NCBI RefSeq assembly: GCF_010671565.1
Contig: NZ_JAABOQ010000002.1
Location: 248,001-312,000 of the forward strand
DNA length: 64,000 nucleotides
Direction of reading: 5' to 3'
Origin: Spongiivirga citrea
GTDB taxonomy: Bacteria > Bacteroidota > Bacteroidia > Flavobacteriales > Flavobacteriaceae
Under the pieces are notes generated by a model. The model saw nothing but the letters and a program-made list of their open reading frames with translations. It had not been told where the DNA came from and ran no database searches. Shown here piece by piece: positions 1 to 7,901 of this stretch. The position numbers were made by a program, and so were the translations under genes. Positions within the stretch are counted from its first letter, which is position 1, and every line of letters starts with the position of its first letter.

Positions 1-38
1 TTTTCGTCAAGAAATTCCTTCAACTCAGCCTTATTCAT
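1..38 (-). CDS. N-terminus of an unidentified protein, cut by window edge
   Basis: Only the first 12 codons are inside the window, starting with ATG at 38 and reading [12 protein letters not shown]. The ATG overlaps the TGA stop of the upstream CPBP gene (ATGA), which supports translational coupling and makes the start convincing. In flavobacteria a similar N-terminus occurs in the TIGR02757 (DUF2400) family, often near this ABC ATPase, but 12 residues are too few to prove it. The function is left open. Confidence 0.4.
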   Translation of the reverse strand, partial: MNKAELKEFLDE

Positions 39-592
39 ACAATCTCGGGAAAGAAAGGTTTTAAAAGGTAAACACTACCTATAATGATAAAGTTATAACA
101 ACCATGAAGTAGGACAGCCCAGAAATAACCAAATCGCATGCATATATACGAGGCAAAGAAACCTAAATTAATCTGAGGTAATACTAATAAAGGAGTGAAC
201 AATAGTATTTTTGTGTTCATTTCAAAGTTGGTGATATGAATTAATCCAAAGGCAGCGACAAAAACATAAACCCAAATTTTAAAGTATTTTGAGTTCCGCA
301 AACCCAGTAGAGGAGCTCTAAAGAACAGTTCTTCTATAATAGGTGCAACCACGGCCGCCGCAAATAGTACTATTAATGGGGATAAATTTTCAAATAATTC
401 ATTTACTGCATGTTCTTTCAAGTCAATTATTTCAAGCTCGTCAAGAATAGCAGAAATAGGCGTTAATGCAATACTAATGGTCATTGCCCATAACAATAGC
501 TTTACAAAAATCCCAAGTTTAGCCCCAAGTGAAACTTCCTCATCCCAATGTGATTTGGGTTTCTTAACAAATTGAAATACTTCTTTAATCAT
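35..592 (-). CDS. CPBP family intramembrane metalloprotease
   Basis: The 185-residue membrane protein has several hydrophobic segments (about residues 25-50, 70-87, 104-120, 130-150 and 155-180). It carries the motifs of the CPBP (Abi/CAAX-like) glutamic membrane proteases: EExxxR as E87-E88...R92, FxxxH as F115...H119, and HxxxN as H163...N167. Family members cleave inside the membrane or near its surface; the substrate here is unknown. Its start overlaps the stop of the LolD-like gene by 4 bases and its stop overlaps the next start, so it lies inside an operon of at least three genes. The family is short and variable, so this length is normal. Confidence 0.88.
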   Translation of the reverse strand: MIKEVFQFVKKPKSHWDEEVSLGAKLGIFVKLLLWAMTISIALTPISAILDELEIIDLKEHAVNELFENLSPLIVLFAAAVVAPIIEELFFRAPLLGLRNSKYFKIWVYVFVAAFGLIHITNFEMNTKILLFTPLLVLPQINLGFFASYICMRFGYFWAVLLHGCYNFIIIGSVYLLKPFFPEIV

Positions 593-1254
593 GCGTTTTC
601 GATTTTACCATCGACCATAATTAGTTTTCTGTCGGCCATATCGGCAAGGGCTTTATTATGAGTTACAATAACAAAAGTTTGCCCGAAAGTTTCTCTTAAA
701 TCAAAAAATAGTTGGTGTAGTTTCTCAGCTGACTCCGAATCTAAATTACCACTCGGCTCATCAGCAAAAATCAGCCCAGGATTATTAATAAGCGCTCTTG
801 CAACTGATACGCGCTGTTGCTCGCCACCTGACATGGCATCAGGTTTATGGTGATAACGTTCTTTTAAACCAAGAAAATCAAGATATTTTTTAGCCTCCGC
901 TTCAACCTTGTCTTTGTCTTCGCCTTTAATATAAGCAGGTATACATACATTTTCTAGAGCCGTAAATTCAGGCAACAATTGGTGGAACTGAAATATGAAA
1001 CCGAGATTGGTATTTCTAAAAAATGCAATTTCACGATCGTTTAATCCAAGAACATCAACATTATTTATAATTAGACTGCTGTCATGTGGGTTTGAAACAG
1101 TATCTAAAGTACCCAATATTTGAAGTAGGGTAGTTTTACCAGCACCAGAAGCACCAACAATAGATACAATTTCCCCTTTTTCAATAGCGACATCAACTCC
1201 CTTTAAAACCTCAAGAGATCCGAACGACTTTTTTATGTTAGTTGCTTTAATCAT
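589..1254 (-). CDS. ABC transporter ATP-binding protein, LolD-like
   Basis: This is a 221-residue ABC ATPase. Walker A is GASGAGKT (34-41), the Q-loop region starts near [10 protein letters not shown] (89-98), the signature is SGGEQ (142-146) and Walker B is LIFADE (161-166). The Q-loop and following residues resemble LolD/MacB ATPases, which power release of lipoproteins from the inner membrane or other extraction work. No permease gene (LolC/E type) is next to it in the window, which is common in Bacteroidota, where the permease lies elsewhere. It is the first gene of the minus-strand operon, overlapping the CPBP protease gene. The exact partner cannot be told from this sequence. Confidence 0.9.
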   Translation of the reverse strand: MIKATNIKKSFGSLEVLKGVDVAIEKGEIVSIVGASGAGKTTLLQILGTLDTVSNPHDSSLIINNVDVLGLNDREIAFFRNTNLGFIFQFHQLLPEFTALENVCIPAYIKGEDKDKVEAEAKKYLDFLGLKERYHHKPDAMSGGEQQRVSVARALINNPGLIFADEPSGNLDSESAEKLHQLFFDLRETFGQTFVIVTHNKALADMADRKLIMVDGKIENA

Positions 1255-1388
1255 TTACGACTAGTATAACGGACGTGAAAATAATTTAATCTTTTCAAAT
1301 TGATCATTGTTCCGTAATATTTATTCCAACATAAAAATTAAAGAAACGTTAATTCCAAAAATCACTTTTAATATTGTTTAATAAATGT

Positions 1389-1396
1389 TATTTTTG
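1389..1396 (+). promoter_or_regulatory. -7 promoter box (TAnnTTTG) for msrA
   Basis: The box TATTTTTG matches the Bacteroidota -7 consensus exactly and ends 20 bases before the msrA start, giving a short leader. No clear -33 TTG at ideal distance is seen. Confidence 0.55.
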
Positions 1397-1415
1397 GTTA
1401 AACAAAATAGATTAA

Positions 1416-1967
1416 ATGGAAAACTTGAAAATTGCAACATTTGCTGGAGGCTGTTTCTGGTGTACCGAAGCAGTATTTAATGAAATAGAAGGTGTTCATA
1501 AAGTAGTCTCAGGATATACAGGTGGTCATATCAAAAATCCGGCATATCGCGAGATATGTTCTGGTAGAACAGGTCATGCGGAAGGAGTACAAATATATTA
1601 TGATGAGACCCTAGTTAGTTTTTCTGATTTATTGGAGATTTTCTTTACAACTCATGATCCAACTACCTTGAATAGACAAGGAAACGATGTAGGAACACAA
1701 TACCGATCTGCTGTTTTTTATAGTGATGAGTCGCAAAAAAGATTTACCGAACGTTTTATTGAACAACTGGAAGCATCTGAAGCATATACAAATCCAATCG
1801 TGACAGAAGTAGCCCCATTAGACATATTTTATGAGGCAGAAGCATATCATCAAAATTACTACGATGCTCATAAAGACCAGCCCTATTGTCAAGTAATTAT
1901 TAATCCTAAATTGCGTAAGTTAGCTAAAGATTTTTCTGAAAAATTAAAAAAAGAAGCAGTAAGCTAA
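1416..1967 (+). CDS. msrA: peptide-methionine (S)-S-oxide reductase MsrA
   Basis: MsrA reduces methionine-S-sulfoxide in proteins and repairs oxidative damage in the cytoplasm. The 183-residue protein has the family motif GGCFWC near the N-terminus with the catalytic cysteine at C13, the conserved GYTGGH stretch near residue 35, and the GTQYRSAVFY block in the middle. The length is usual for the single-domain enzyme and no MsrB domain is attached. There is no signal peptide, so it should be cytoplasmic. It lies 9 bases upstream of folE and the two are probably cotranscribed from the promoter at 1389. Confidence 0.97.
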   Translation: MENLKIATFAGGCFWCTEAVFNEIEGVHKVVSGYTGGHIKNPAYREICSGRTGHAEGVQIYYDETLVSFSDLLEIFFTTHDPTTLNRQGNDVGTQYRSAVFYSDESQKRFTERFIEQLEASEAYTNPIVTEVAPLDIFYEAEAYHQNYYDAHKDQPYCQVIINPKLRKLAKDFSEKLKKEAVS

Positions 1968-1976
1968 ATCCCATTC

Positions 1977-2573
1977 ATGCCTTATAAAAAATTCGAAGAA
2001 TACAACATTCACGTTACGGATGATGTAAAGGACCGCTATAAAAATATCATTACTGATCTTGGAGAAAACGTCGAAAGAGAGGGTTTATTAAAAACACCTG
2101 AGCGTGCTGCCAAAGCAATGCAGTTTTTGACACAGGGTTATTATCAAGATGCAGCCGAAATATTAAAGAGTGCGATGTTCGAGGAAGATTACGACGACAT
2201 GGTGATCGTAAAAGATATCGAGTTGTATTCGCTTTGCGAACATCACATATTGCCATTCTTTGGTAAAGCACACATCGCATATATTCCAAACGGACATATT
2301 GTTGGGCTAAGTAAATTGCCTAGAATAGTCGATGTTTTTGCAAGACGGCTGCAGGTTCAAGAACGTTTGACACATGACATATTAGAATGTATTAATGAAA
2401 CCTTGAAACCTAAAGGAGTTGCGGTGGTCATTGAGGCTAGCCACATGTGCATGATGATGCGCGGTGTACAAAAACAGAATTCAGTAACAACCACTTCTGG
2501 ATTTAGAGGCCAATTTGAAAAGATAGAGACTCGTAATGAGTTCTTAAAGCTTATCAGTTCTTCACTTTCTTAA
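1977..2573 (+). CDS. folE: GTP cyclohydrolase I FolE
   Basis: FolE converts GTP to 7,8-dihydroneopterin triphosphate, the first step of tetrahydrofolate synthesis. The 198-residue protein carries the zinc site: LCEHH with C87 and H90, and C158 in the [10 protein letters not shown] motif. The conserved LSKLPRIV block is also present. The length fits type IA enzymes. The gene follows msrA by 9 bases and is likely in the same transcript. Confidence 0.97.
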   Translation: MPYKKFEEYNIHVTDDVKDRYKNIITDLGENVEREGLLKTPERAAKAMQFLTQGYYQDAAEILKSAMFEEDYDDMVIVKDIELYSLCEHHILPFFGKAHIAYIPNGHIVGLSKLPRIVDVFARRLQVQERLTHDILECINETLKPKGVAVVIEASHMCMMMRGVQKQNSVTTTSGFRGQFEKIETRNEFLKLISSSLS

Positions 2574-2615
2574 ATTATTATTGCTTTTTAGTAGAGTTAC
2601 GCCTATTTTGGGAGT

Positions 2616-2918
2616 ATGAATAAGAAGTACAAGTTATTACTGTTAGGACTACTTATAGATGGTATCGGATTGTTGTCATCTAGTTGGGTATTCCCGGTTA
2701 TTGGAGATTTTACAGATATTGTTTGGGCGCCTCTTACAGGATATCTAATGATGAAAATGTATAAAGGCCGAACAGGAAAAGTAGCTGGAACGATATCTGT
2801 TGTTGAAGAATTATTACCTGGATTAGACGTAATACCGACCTTCACGCTTACATGGCTTTACACTTATGTGTTTTCAACTAAAACAGAAGGGAGTAAAGCC
2901 AAAAAACTCGACAAATGA
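2616..2918 (+). CDS. small membrane protein of unknown function
   Basis: This 100-residue protein has a hydrophobic N-terminal segment (about residues 7-28), a second around 35-47 and a possible third near 70-92, followed by a basic tail. Short proteins like this, with the GDFTDIVWAPLTGY stretch between the first two segments, are common next to housekeeping genes in Flavobacteriaceae, but I know no assigned function. It starts 42 bases after folE on the same strand. The sequence shows a conserved-looking, well-composed coding region rather than a random frame. Confidence 0.75.
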   Translation: MNKKYKLLLLGLLIDGIGLLSSSWVFPVIGDFTDIVWAPLTGYLMMKMYKGRTGKVAGTISVVEELLPGLDVIPTFTLTWLYTYVFSTKTEGSKAKKLDK

Positions 2919-2945
2919 GTGATTTCTTTTGAACCCAGAATTTGA

Positions 2946-3839
2946 TTACTTAACCATTCCTGGAGGGTGTTTATCTCTATGCTTAAAGCGCTTATGCGTC
3001 CATAAATAGTACTCAGGAGCTTTGCGTATTTGCGCTTCTAACATATCAGTAAAAATATCGGTGATTTCGTAATCAGGATAGTCGTTTGGTGTAGCCGTAA
3101 TTTCCTTAAAAGTTGCCGTGTAATATCCTCTTTTTACCTTTTGAATATCAATAAATACTACTGCTTGATCGAATTTTTTTGCCATAAATTCTACTCCAGT
3201 ATGAACAGGTACATTAATACCAAAAAAATCACGCCAGTATTTTGCTTTCATTGGCATCGGTGATTGATCGCTTGCCATGCCGTACATCGCCAACACTTTG
3301 GTATCATGGTGCATTTGTATGGTTTGCATAGACTCATAGCGACTTATCAATTCTGCATTATGACGCTTTCTTATTTTTTGAACTAATCGATCAAAATACT
3401 TATTGCCTAGAGGCGTGTATACCGCATAACCCTTATGTGCTATATGATATTCTAATGACATTGCCCACTCGTAACTTGCAAAATGCCCACAAATAAGTTG
3501 AACGCTTTGGTGTGCTTTGGTATACTTATCGATCGCTTCTGCATTCGTCACATAAAAACGTTTTTTTATCTCTTTTTCTGAAATGCGCAGTGATTTTATC
3601 ATCTCTAAAAAGAGATCACACATATGCTTATAAAACTTTTTGGTGATACGATTTACCTCAATATCTGATTTTTCGGGAAATGCCATTTTTATATTGTCGA
3701 CAACTACCTTTTTTCGGTACCCAAAAACACGATATACCAAGAAGTAAACAAAGTCAGAAAATAGGTAAAACAGTCTGAAAGGGAGTGATGCAATGATCCA
3801 CAAAAGAGGATATGCAATTATATAAACAAGAAGTTGCAT
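2946..3839 (-). CDS. lysophospholipid / lipid A acyltransferase family protein
   Basis: This 297-residue protein belongs to the LpxL/HtrB-like acyltransferase group, which add a fatty acid to lipid A precursors at the inner membrane. It has an N-terminal hydrophobic anchor (about 3-35) and the catalytic H-x4-E signature as H119...E124 in CGHFASYEW. A later conserved block, SDQSPMP near residue 190, fits the family. Bacteroidota use such enzymes for the secondary acylation of lipid A, though the acyl donor and target cannot be read here. It is transcribed divergently from the rhomboid gene through the symmetrical promoter region at 3857-3874. Confidence 0.9.
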   Translation of the reverse strand: MQLLVYIIAYPLLWIIASLPFRLFYLFSDFVYFLVYRVFGYRKKVVVDNIKMAFPEKSDIEVNRITKKFYKHMCDLFLEMIKSLRISEKEIKKRFYVTNAEAIDKYTKAHQSVQLICGHFASYEWAMSLEYHIAHKGYAVYTPLGNKYFDRLVQKIRKRHNAELISRYESMQTIQMHHDTKVLAMYGMASDQSPMPMKAKYWRDFFGINVPVHTGVEFMAKKFDQAVVFIDIQKVKRGYYTATFKEITATPNDYPDYEITDIFTDMLEAQIRKAPEYYLWTHKRFKHRDKHPPGMVK

Positions 3840-3856
3840 TCAATAAAATTCTTCTG

Positions 3857-3864
3857 CAAATATA
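3857..3864 (-). promoter_or_regulatory. -7 promoter box for the acyltransferase gene
   Basis: On the minus strand the bases read TATATTTG, a perfect TAnnTTTG match, 17 bases upstream of the ATG at 3839. It lies only 2 bases from the mirrored box of the divergent rhomboid gene. Confidence 0.65.
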
Positions 3865-3866
3865 GT

Positions 3867-3874
3867 TATATTTG
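3867..3874 (+). promoter_or_regulatory. -7 promoter box for the rhomboid gene
   Basis: TATATTTG matches TAnnTTTG exactly and lies 20 bases upstream of the ATG at 3895. Together with the box at 3857-3864 it forms an almost perfect 18-base palindrome, CAAATATA-GT-TATATTTG. Confidence 0.65.
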
Positions 3875-3894
3875 ATACGAACCTATACCCAATT

Positions 3895-4545
3895 ATGAAT
3901 ATTGATATTGCTACAATAGCGATTATTGCTATTACCTGTTTAGTGTCTTTCAAAGGCTTTTCTGATTTCTCTTTTTTTGAACGATATAAGTTTAATGTGG
4001 GTGCTTTACGCAGGGGAGAACAGGTACGAATGCTTTCTTCAGGTTTCTTGCATGCCGATACGGTACACCTATTTTTTAATATGTTTACGCTTTACTTTTT
4101 CGCTCAAGTTGTCATTAATGATCTTGGGCGTGTAAGCTTTTTACTTATTTATTTTGGAAGTCTTATAGCGGGTAATTTATTGGCGTTTAATTTTCACAAA
4201 AATGAATATCATTATAGCGCAATAGGAGCTAGTGGCGCTGTGACTGGTGTCTTATACAGCGCCATACTGCTTTTCCCGAATATGGAATTATATTTATTTT
4301 TTATTCCTATTCCAATTACTGCCTGGATATTCGGAATTCTCTACCTAGGATTTTCAATTTATGGCATGAAAAATCGTTTGGGAAATATTGGTCACTCCGC
4401 ACATTTTGGTGGCGCTATTGGCGGTTATGCCTTAACCTTATTTATGAAACCTTCGCTTTTAACCGATGATGTATTTACAGTAGTAGTATTGGCAATCCCA
4501 ATTATTATACTATTTGTATTAGAAAAAACAGGTAAATTGCAGTAA
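3895..4545 (+). CDS. rhomboid family intramembrane serine protease
   Basis: The 216-residue polytopic membrane protein has the rhomboid catalytic dyad: S113 in the GASGA motif and H170 in the GHSAHFGG block. About six hydrophobic segments are visible, the usual six-helix core. Rhomboids cleave transmembrane substrates within the bilayer; the substrate cannot be deduced here. The protein lacks extra cytoplasmic or ankyrin domains. It has its own promoter (3867-3874) and is followed 36 bases later by the SIMPL-domain gene, which may share the transcript. Confidence 0.93.
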   Translation: MNIDIATIAIIAITCLVSFKGFSDFSFFERYKFNVGALRRGEQVRMLSSGFLHADTVHLFFNMFTLYFFAQVVINDLGRVSFLLIYFGSLIAGNLLAFNFHKNEYHYSAIGASGAVTGVLYSAILLFPNMELYLFFIPIPITAWIFGILYLGFSIYGMKNRLGNIGHSAHFGGAIGGYALTLFMKPSLLTDDVFTVVVLAIPIIILFVLEKTGKLQ

Positions 4546-4581
4546 GTCATTTGTCTAAACCCATTTTTATCTTGTTTAATC

Positions 4582-5280
4582 ATGAAAAACATATTCCATT
4601 TAGTTTCATTTTTATTTATAAGCTGTGCTATGAGTGCTCAAAAAAACGATCATAACCCGTATGTCTCCGTATCTGGAGAAGGAATTGTAAAAGTAGTGCC
4701 AGATCAAGTGATTGTAAATGTGCGCGTTGAAAATGATGGCGACAACGCCGCGTCAGTTAAAGCGTTAAATGACAATACAATTAATTCGGTGTTGAAGTTC
4801 TGCAAACAAATGAAAATCGATAATAAGGATGTACAGACGGCTTATATCAGACTAAATAAGAATTACGATTACAACAAAAAGATTTATAAGTATACTGCCA
4901 ACCAATCACTGGCGATTAAGCTTAGAAAGTTATCAGACTATGAACGTTTGATGCAAGGACTATTAGAATCTGGAATCAATAGGATTGACGGAGTGAATTT
5001 TAAGTCATCTAATATGGATACTTATTTGAGTGAAGCTCGTAAAAAAGCCGTCAAAAATGCCAAGAAAAAGGCAATGGAATATGCGGGAGTTTTAGATCAA
5101 AAAGTAGGAAAGGCTACGAGCATAAGTGAGCATGCTGTTAATGTTGGTAATCCTAGAGATTTTAAGAATATGCAAGTAAGATCGATGGCGATGGCAGAAT
5201 CTGATGGTAACTCCGAAAGTATTTCTATCGGTGAAATGCTAGTGACTTCTAAAGTCAATATAACTTTCGCATTGGAATAA
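4582..5280 (+). CDS. SIMPL domain (DUF541) exported protein
   Basis: The 232-residue protein starts with a signal peptide (about residues 1-19, ending MSAQ) and then shows the SIMPL/DUF541 pattern: a VSGEG strand near the N-terminus, the VRVEN block, and a long helix with repeated alanines and lysines (EARKKAVKNAKKKA) near residue 155. Family members are periplasmic or surface proteins; most have no proven biochemical role, although some have been linked to oxidative stress or signalling. The mature protein is likely periplasmic. A strong hairpin at 5378-5408 ends this transcription unit. Confidence 0.88.
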   Translation: MKNIFHLVSFLFISCAMSAQKNDHNPYVSVSGEGIVKVVPDQVIVNVRVENDGDNAASVKALNDNTINSVLKFCKQMKIDNKDVQTAYIRLNKNYDYNKKIYKYTANQSLAIKLRKLSDYERLMQGLLESGINRIDGVNFKSSNMDTYLSEARKKAVKNAKKKAMEYAGVLDQKVGKATSISEHAVNVGNPRDFKNMQVRSMAMAESDGNSESISIGEMLVTSKVNITFALE

Positions 5281-5377
5281 GATAAAAGGTAGGGTTTTCT
5301 CCTAGGCGTTTGTTATATATACAGATAACCTAGAACAAAGTCCCTAAGACTATATCAAGTAGCTTAATTGCTATGAA

Positions 5378-5408
5378 AAAACCCTGACATGGTTATTGTC
5401 AGGGTTTT
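5378..5408. terminator. bidirectional intrinsic terminator
   Basis: An 11-base perfect stem (5378-5388 with 5398-5408) around a 9-base loop, preceded by A residues and followed by a T-rich run. It lies between the convergent SIMPL and TlpA-like genes and can serve both strands. Confidence 0.85.
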
Positions 5409-5435
5409 GTTTTTTAAGACTAAATACAAGGAGTA

Positions 5436-6557
5436 TTATTCGGTTACTCCTAATAACTCTCTTACTTTTTGCTGTAGGGCTTCACCACGAAGATCTTTGG
5501 CGACAATAGCACCATTTTCATCTAAAATAAAAGTCTGTGGTATAGCACTTACGTTGTATTTTTTTGCAATAGGATCTCTCCAGGACTGTAGATTAGATAT
5601 ATGACTCCATTCAAGTTTGTCTTCTTCAATAGCCTTGATCCATTTATCTTGACTATTATCAAGACTAACCCCTAAAATATTTAATCCTTGATCGTGATAT
5701 TTATTGTACATAGCAACGATACTCGGATTCTCAACACGACATGGCTTGCACCATGAAGCCCAAAAGTCAACAACAGTTACTTTTTCTCCTATCACATCAT
5801 TTAAAGCGATATCTGTTCCTTCAGGAGTTTTTCCTGTAAAGTTGGGTGCTATCATACCAACATCAGTCGCTCCTAAAGCTGCTAATTTATCGCCTAAGCT
5901 TTTACCATTTTGAGAAGCTTTTAGATTCTCAGGAACTTTCGCGTACAATTCTTTAAGTAGCTTAGTGGGCTGTGATTTTGTATCAAGAATTCGTTCTAAC
6001 ACCAATAAAGCGATATATGAATTCGTGTTTTTCTCAACAAAGTCTAAATCAAATTGCTTTCCTTTATCCTGTACTTCTTTAAACGATTGTCTAATCTCGC
6101 TTATCGCATTCATGTCTTGGCGTTGAGTTGCAGCCGAAAATGAATTGCGAAGCATTTCTAATTCTTTAAATAGTTTGCGTGTTTCTCCTAAATAGGATGA
6201 AAACTCGTCATTAGATACACTTCCTGAAACCTTGGATAAGGCTATACTATCCTTGTAGGCCTCTACAGCAATACTTCCTTCTTCTAAAACTACAGGAATA
6301 TTCCCTTTTATCCCGTCAACCACAATATAGTGAAGCTCTGGTGTAACCGATTTTCCCTCAAAAAAGACGCTTTCAAACTCTACAGCCGAAGTATCAACGT
6401 TTACAAAACGATTGTTTGTATCCAGTTTTTTCAGAAAAACCTTTTTCCCGTCAACCATTCCTTTCAAAGAAACGTTTACGAAGTAACTATCTTTTTCTGT
6501 CTTACTACATCCTAATACTATTAATACTGATGCCGCAAGTATTATTAATTTTTTCAT
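5436..6557 (-). CDS. TlpA-like thiol-disulfide lipoprotein with DUF4369-type N-domain
   Basis: The 373-residue protein is a lipoprotein (lipobox VLGC, modified C17) with two parts. Residues about 24-230 resemble the DUF4369 N-terminal domain often fused to thioredoxin domains in Bacteroidota. Residues about 235-373 are a TlpA/AhpC-type thioredoxin fold with the WASWCKPC active site (C270 and C273) and the cis-proline block SAIPQTFIL near the end. Such proteins reduce or isomerise disulfides in the periplasm, sometimes for cytochrome maturation. It is monocistronic with a -7 box at 6585-6592 and shares a terminator with the SIMPL gene. Confidence 0.92.
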   Translation of the reverse strand: MKKLIILAASVLIVLGCSKTEKDSYFVNVSLKGMVDGKKVFLKKLDTNNRFVNVDTSAVEFESVFFEGKSVTPELHYIVVDGIKGNIPVVLEEGSIAVEAYKDSIALSKVSGSVSNDEFSSYLGETRKLFKELEMLRNSFSAATQRQDMNAISEIRQSFKEVQDKGKQFDLDFVEKNTNSYIALLVLERILDTKSQPTKLLKELYAKVPENLKASQNGKSLGDKLAALGATDVGMIAPNFTGKTPEGTDIALNDVIGEKVTVVDFWASWCKPCRVENPSIVAMYNKYHDQGLNILGVSLDNSQDKWIKAIEEDKLEWSHISNLQSWRDPIAKKYNVSAIPQTFILDENGAIVAKDLRGEALQQKVRELLGVTE

Positions 6558-6584
6558 GCTTGTTTATCCTAATTTTAAACAGCA

Positions 6585-6592
6585 CAAATCTA
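6585..6592 (-). promoter_or_regulatory. -7 promoter box for the TlpA-like lipoprotein gene
   Basis: The minus strand reads TAGATTTG, a perfect TAnnTTTG match, 27 bases upstream of the ATG at 6557. Confidence 0.55.
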
Positions 6593-6646
6593 ATTAATCT
6601 TATAAAAAAAGAGGTGTTCTAAGAAGTTTAGTTTACACTTGGGTTG

Positions 6647-7141
6647 TTAAAATTGATATCTAATACCCAATCCTAGGTCAAACTCAATCCCATCATTAAA
6701 TTCATTAAATCCTATTTCTGGTTTGAGATCTAAGGATATTACTAACGGTATACTAAAATTATATTCAATACCCACATCACCAGCAACAAATGCAAAAAAC
6801 TCATTTTCATCAGTTGCAAACTGACTATCGCTGTTGAAGTTAACATTGCCAATACCGCCACCAACGCCTGCAAACCATTGAAACCCTTCTTCAAAATTAA
6901 GATCGAACATCCACTGATAAATTCCTGTCAAACGAAAGGCGTCAAAGTTTCTATTATCACGCCAGCCTAAATTGGCTTCGATTCTATTTAAACGCCCAAT
7001 AGCACTTTGATAAGATATTTCTGTTCCAAACCCGTTACTGGCACCAAGACGTAACCCGAGGGCATTATCAGAGATCGTTTGTGCGCTGGCTGTCGCCATC
7101 ATAAACAAAAGGCTTATGCTTAATATGATTTTTTGTGTCAT
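6647..7141 (-). CDS. small outer-membrane beta-barrel protein, function unknown
   Basis: The 164-residue protein has a clear signal peptide (about 1-20, ending ASAQ) and then alternating polar/hydrophobic strands with many Gly, Asn and Phe. It ends in the aromatic IRYQF pattern typical of outer-membrane barrels. The pattern ADNALGLRLG... at the start and GDVGIEYNF... near residue 128 suggest an eight-strand OmpW/OmpX-size barrel. No specific substrate can be named. A perfect -7 box lies at 7202-7209. Confidence 0.8.
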   Translation of the reverse strand: MTQKIILSISLLFMMATASAQTISDNALGLRLGASNGFGTEISYQSAIGRLNRIEANLGWRDNRNFDAFRLTGIYQWMFDLNFEEGFQWFAGVGGGIGNVNFNSDSQFATDENEFFAFVAGDVGIEYNFSIPLVISLDLKPEIGFNEFNDGIEFDLGLGIRYQF

Positions 7142-7201
7142 TGTTTTCTTTTAGTTAACAGCTATAACGCATTATAGAAAAGAGTAATTGCATTGTTTAT
7201 T

Positions 7202-7209
7202 CAAAAGTA
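7202..7209 (-). promoter_or_regulatory. -7 promoter box for the beta-barrel gene
   Basis: The minus strand reads TACTTTTG (TAnnTTTG), 60 bases upstream of the ATG at 7141, giving a leader of about 50 bases. Confidence 0.5.
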
Positions 7210-7235
7210 AGAATTTTAACGAGGTGTTAAGAAAG

Positions 7236-7766
7236 CTATAAACTAAGCAAGCCTACGAATAGTGAAGAGGATTTTTTCGGTTTGTCAGCCTCGACTTCTC
7301 GTTTAATAACTGATAGTAGGTCAGTTAAAGAATTTTCCTTGTTCGTAAGCGAATGTATCAAGATTAAAAGAATACTACCGCTTATATACCAGAGGTTTTT
7401 TGCTTCGTCAGTAGAAAGTTCATACTGTTCTTTTATCTTTTTTAAAAAGTCAAGATGCTCTAAACCATAAATGGCATGTACAAGATATTTCCCGTTTCTG
7501 AGTATACTACTGGTTCTAAGATCAACATCATCAAAAACATTATTGGTAGTAACATAAGGAGCTTCTATTACCAATTCTTGTAGAAGACTTTTGTTTTTAT
7601 CATCAATATATAACTCAGGAAGTTCATTGATCAATTCTGAAGCTGATTTTATACAGTAGTCTAAAACTGTTTCATCAGGACCATTAATACCCAAACCACG
7701 CCTTACTTTACCAACTATTTCGAGGGTAAACTGTGTTCTAAACAGATCAAGTAAATGTACATTCAT
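7236..7766 (-). CDS. hypothetical cytoplasmic protein, helical
   Basis: I do not recognise this 176-residue protein. It has no signal peptide, appears almost entirely helical, and contains a leucine-rich stretch near the C-terminus (about residues 135-150). Its start, MNVHLLDLFRTQF followed by a helical repeat, weakly recalls DUF937-type proteins, but the glycine-rich features of that family are missing. It is alone on its strand between the barrel gene and the divergent dehydrogenase gene. Codon use looks like that of its neighbours, so I take it as a real gene. Confidence 0.65.
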   Translation of the reverse strand: MNVHLLDLFRTQFTLEIVGKVRRGLGINGPDETVLDYCIKSASELINELPELYIDDKNKSLLQELVIEAPYVTTNNVFDDVDLRTSSILRNGKYLVHAIYGLEHLDFLKKIKEQYELSTDEAKNLWYISGSILLILIHSLTNKENSLTDLLSVIKREVEADKPKKSSSLFVGLLSL

Positions 7767-7811
7767 TTCTGGGTTTGCTAACTTATATGCAAAGAGAAAT
7801 ATTTTAGAATG

Positions 7812-7856
7812 ATTCGACTAGTAAAAACTATCAATTTTATGGTAAATTCGACTAGT
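7812..7856. repeat. 11-base direct repeat upstream of the dehydrogenase gene
   Basis: ATTCGACTAGT occurs at 7812-7822 and again at 7846-7856, 34 bases apart (start to start), each ending in the palindrome ACTAGT. The pair lies in the divergent intergenic region 7767-7901 and may be a regulator site. Confidence 0.5.
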
Positions 7857-7901
7857 GGTTTTTAATTAACGACTAACAGAAAGAAAAAGTTAAGTTTTTA
7901 T

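Noticed and set aside
2050-2289. Minus-strand frame inside folE
   Set aside because: Shadow of a well-recognised gene.
7236-7766. DUF937 assignment for the hypothetical protein
   Set aside because: Only the N-terminal dozen residues look similar; the glycine-rich parts of the family are missing.
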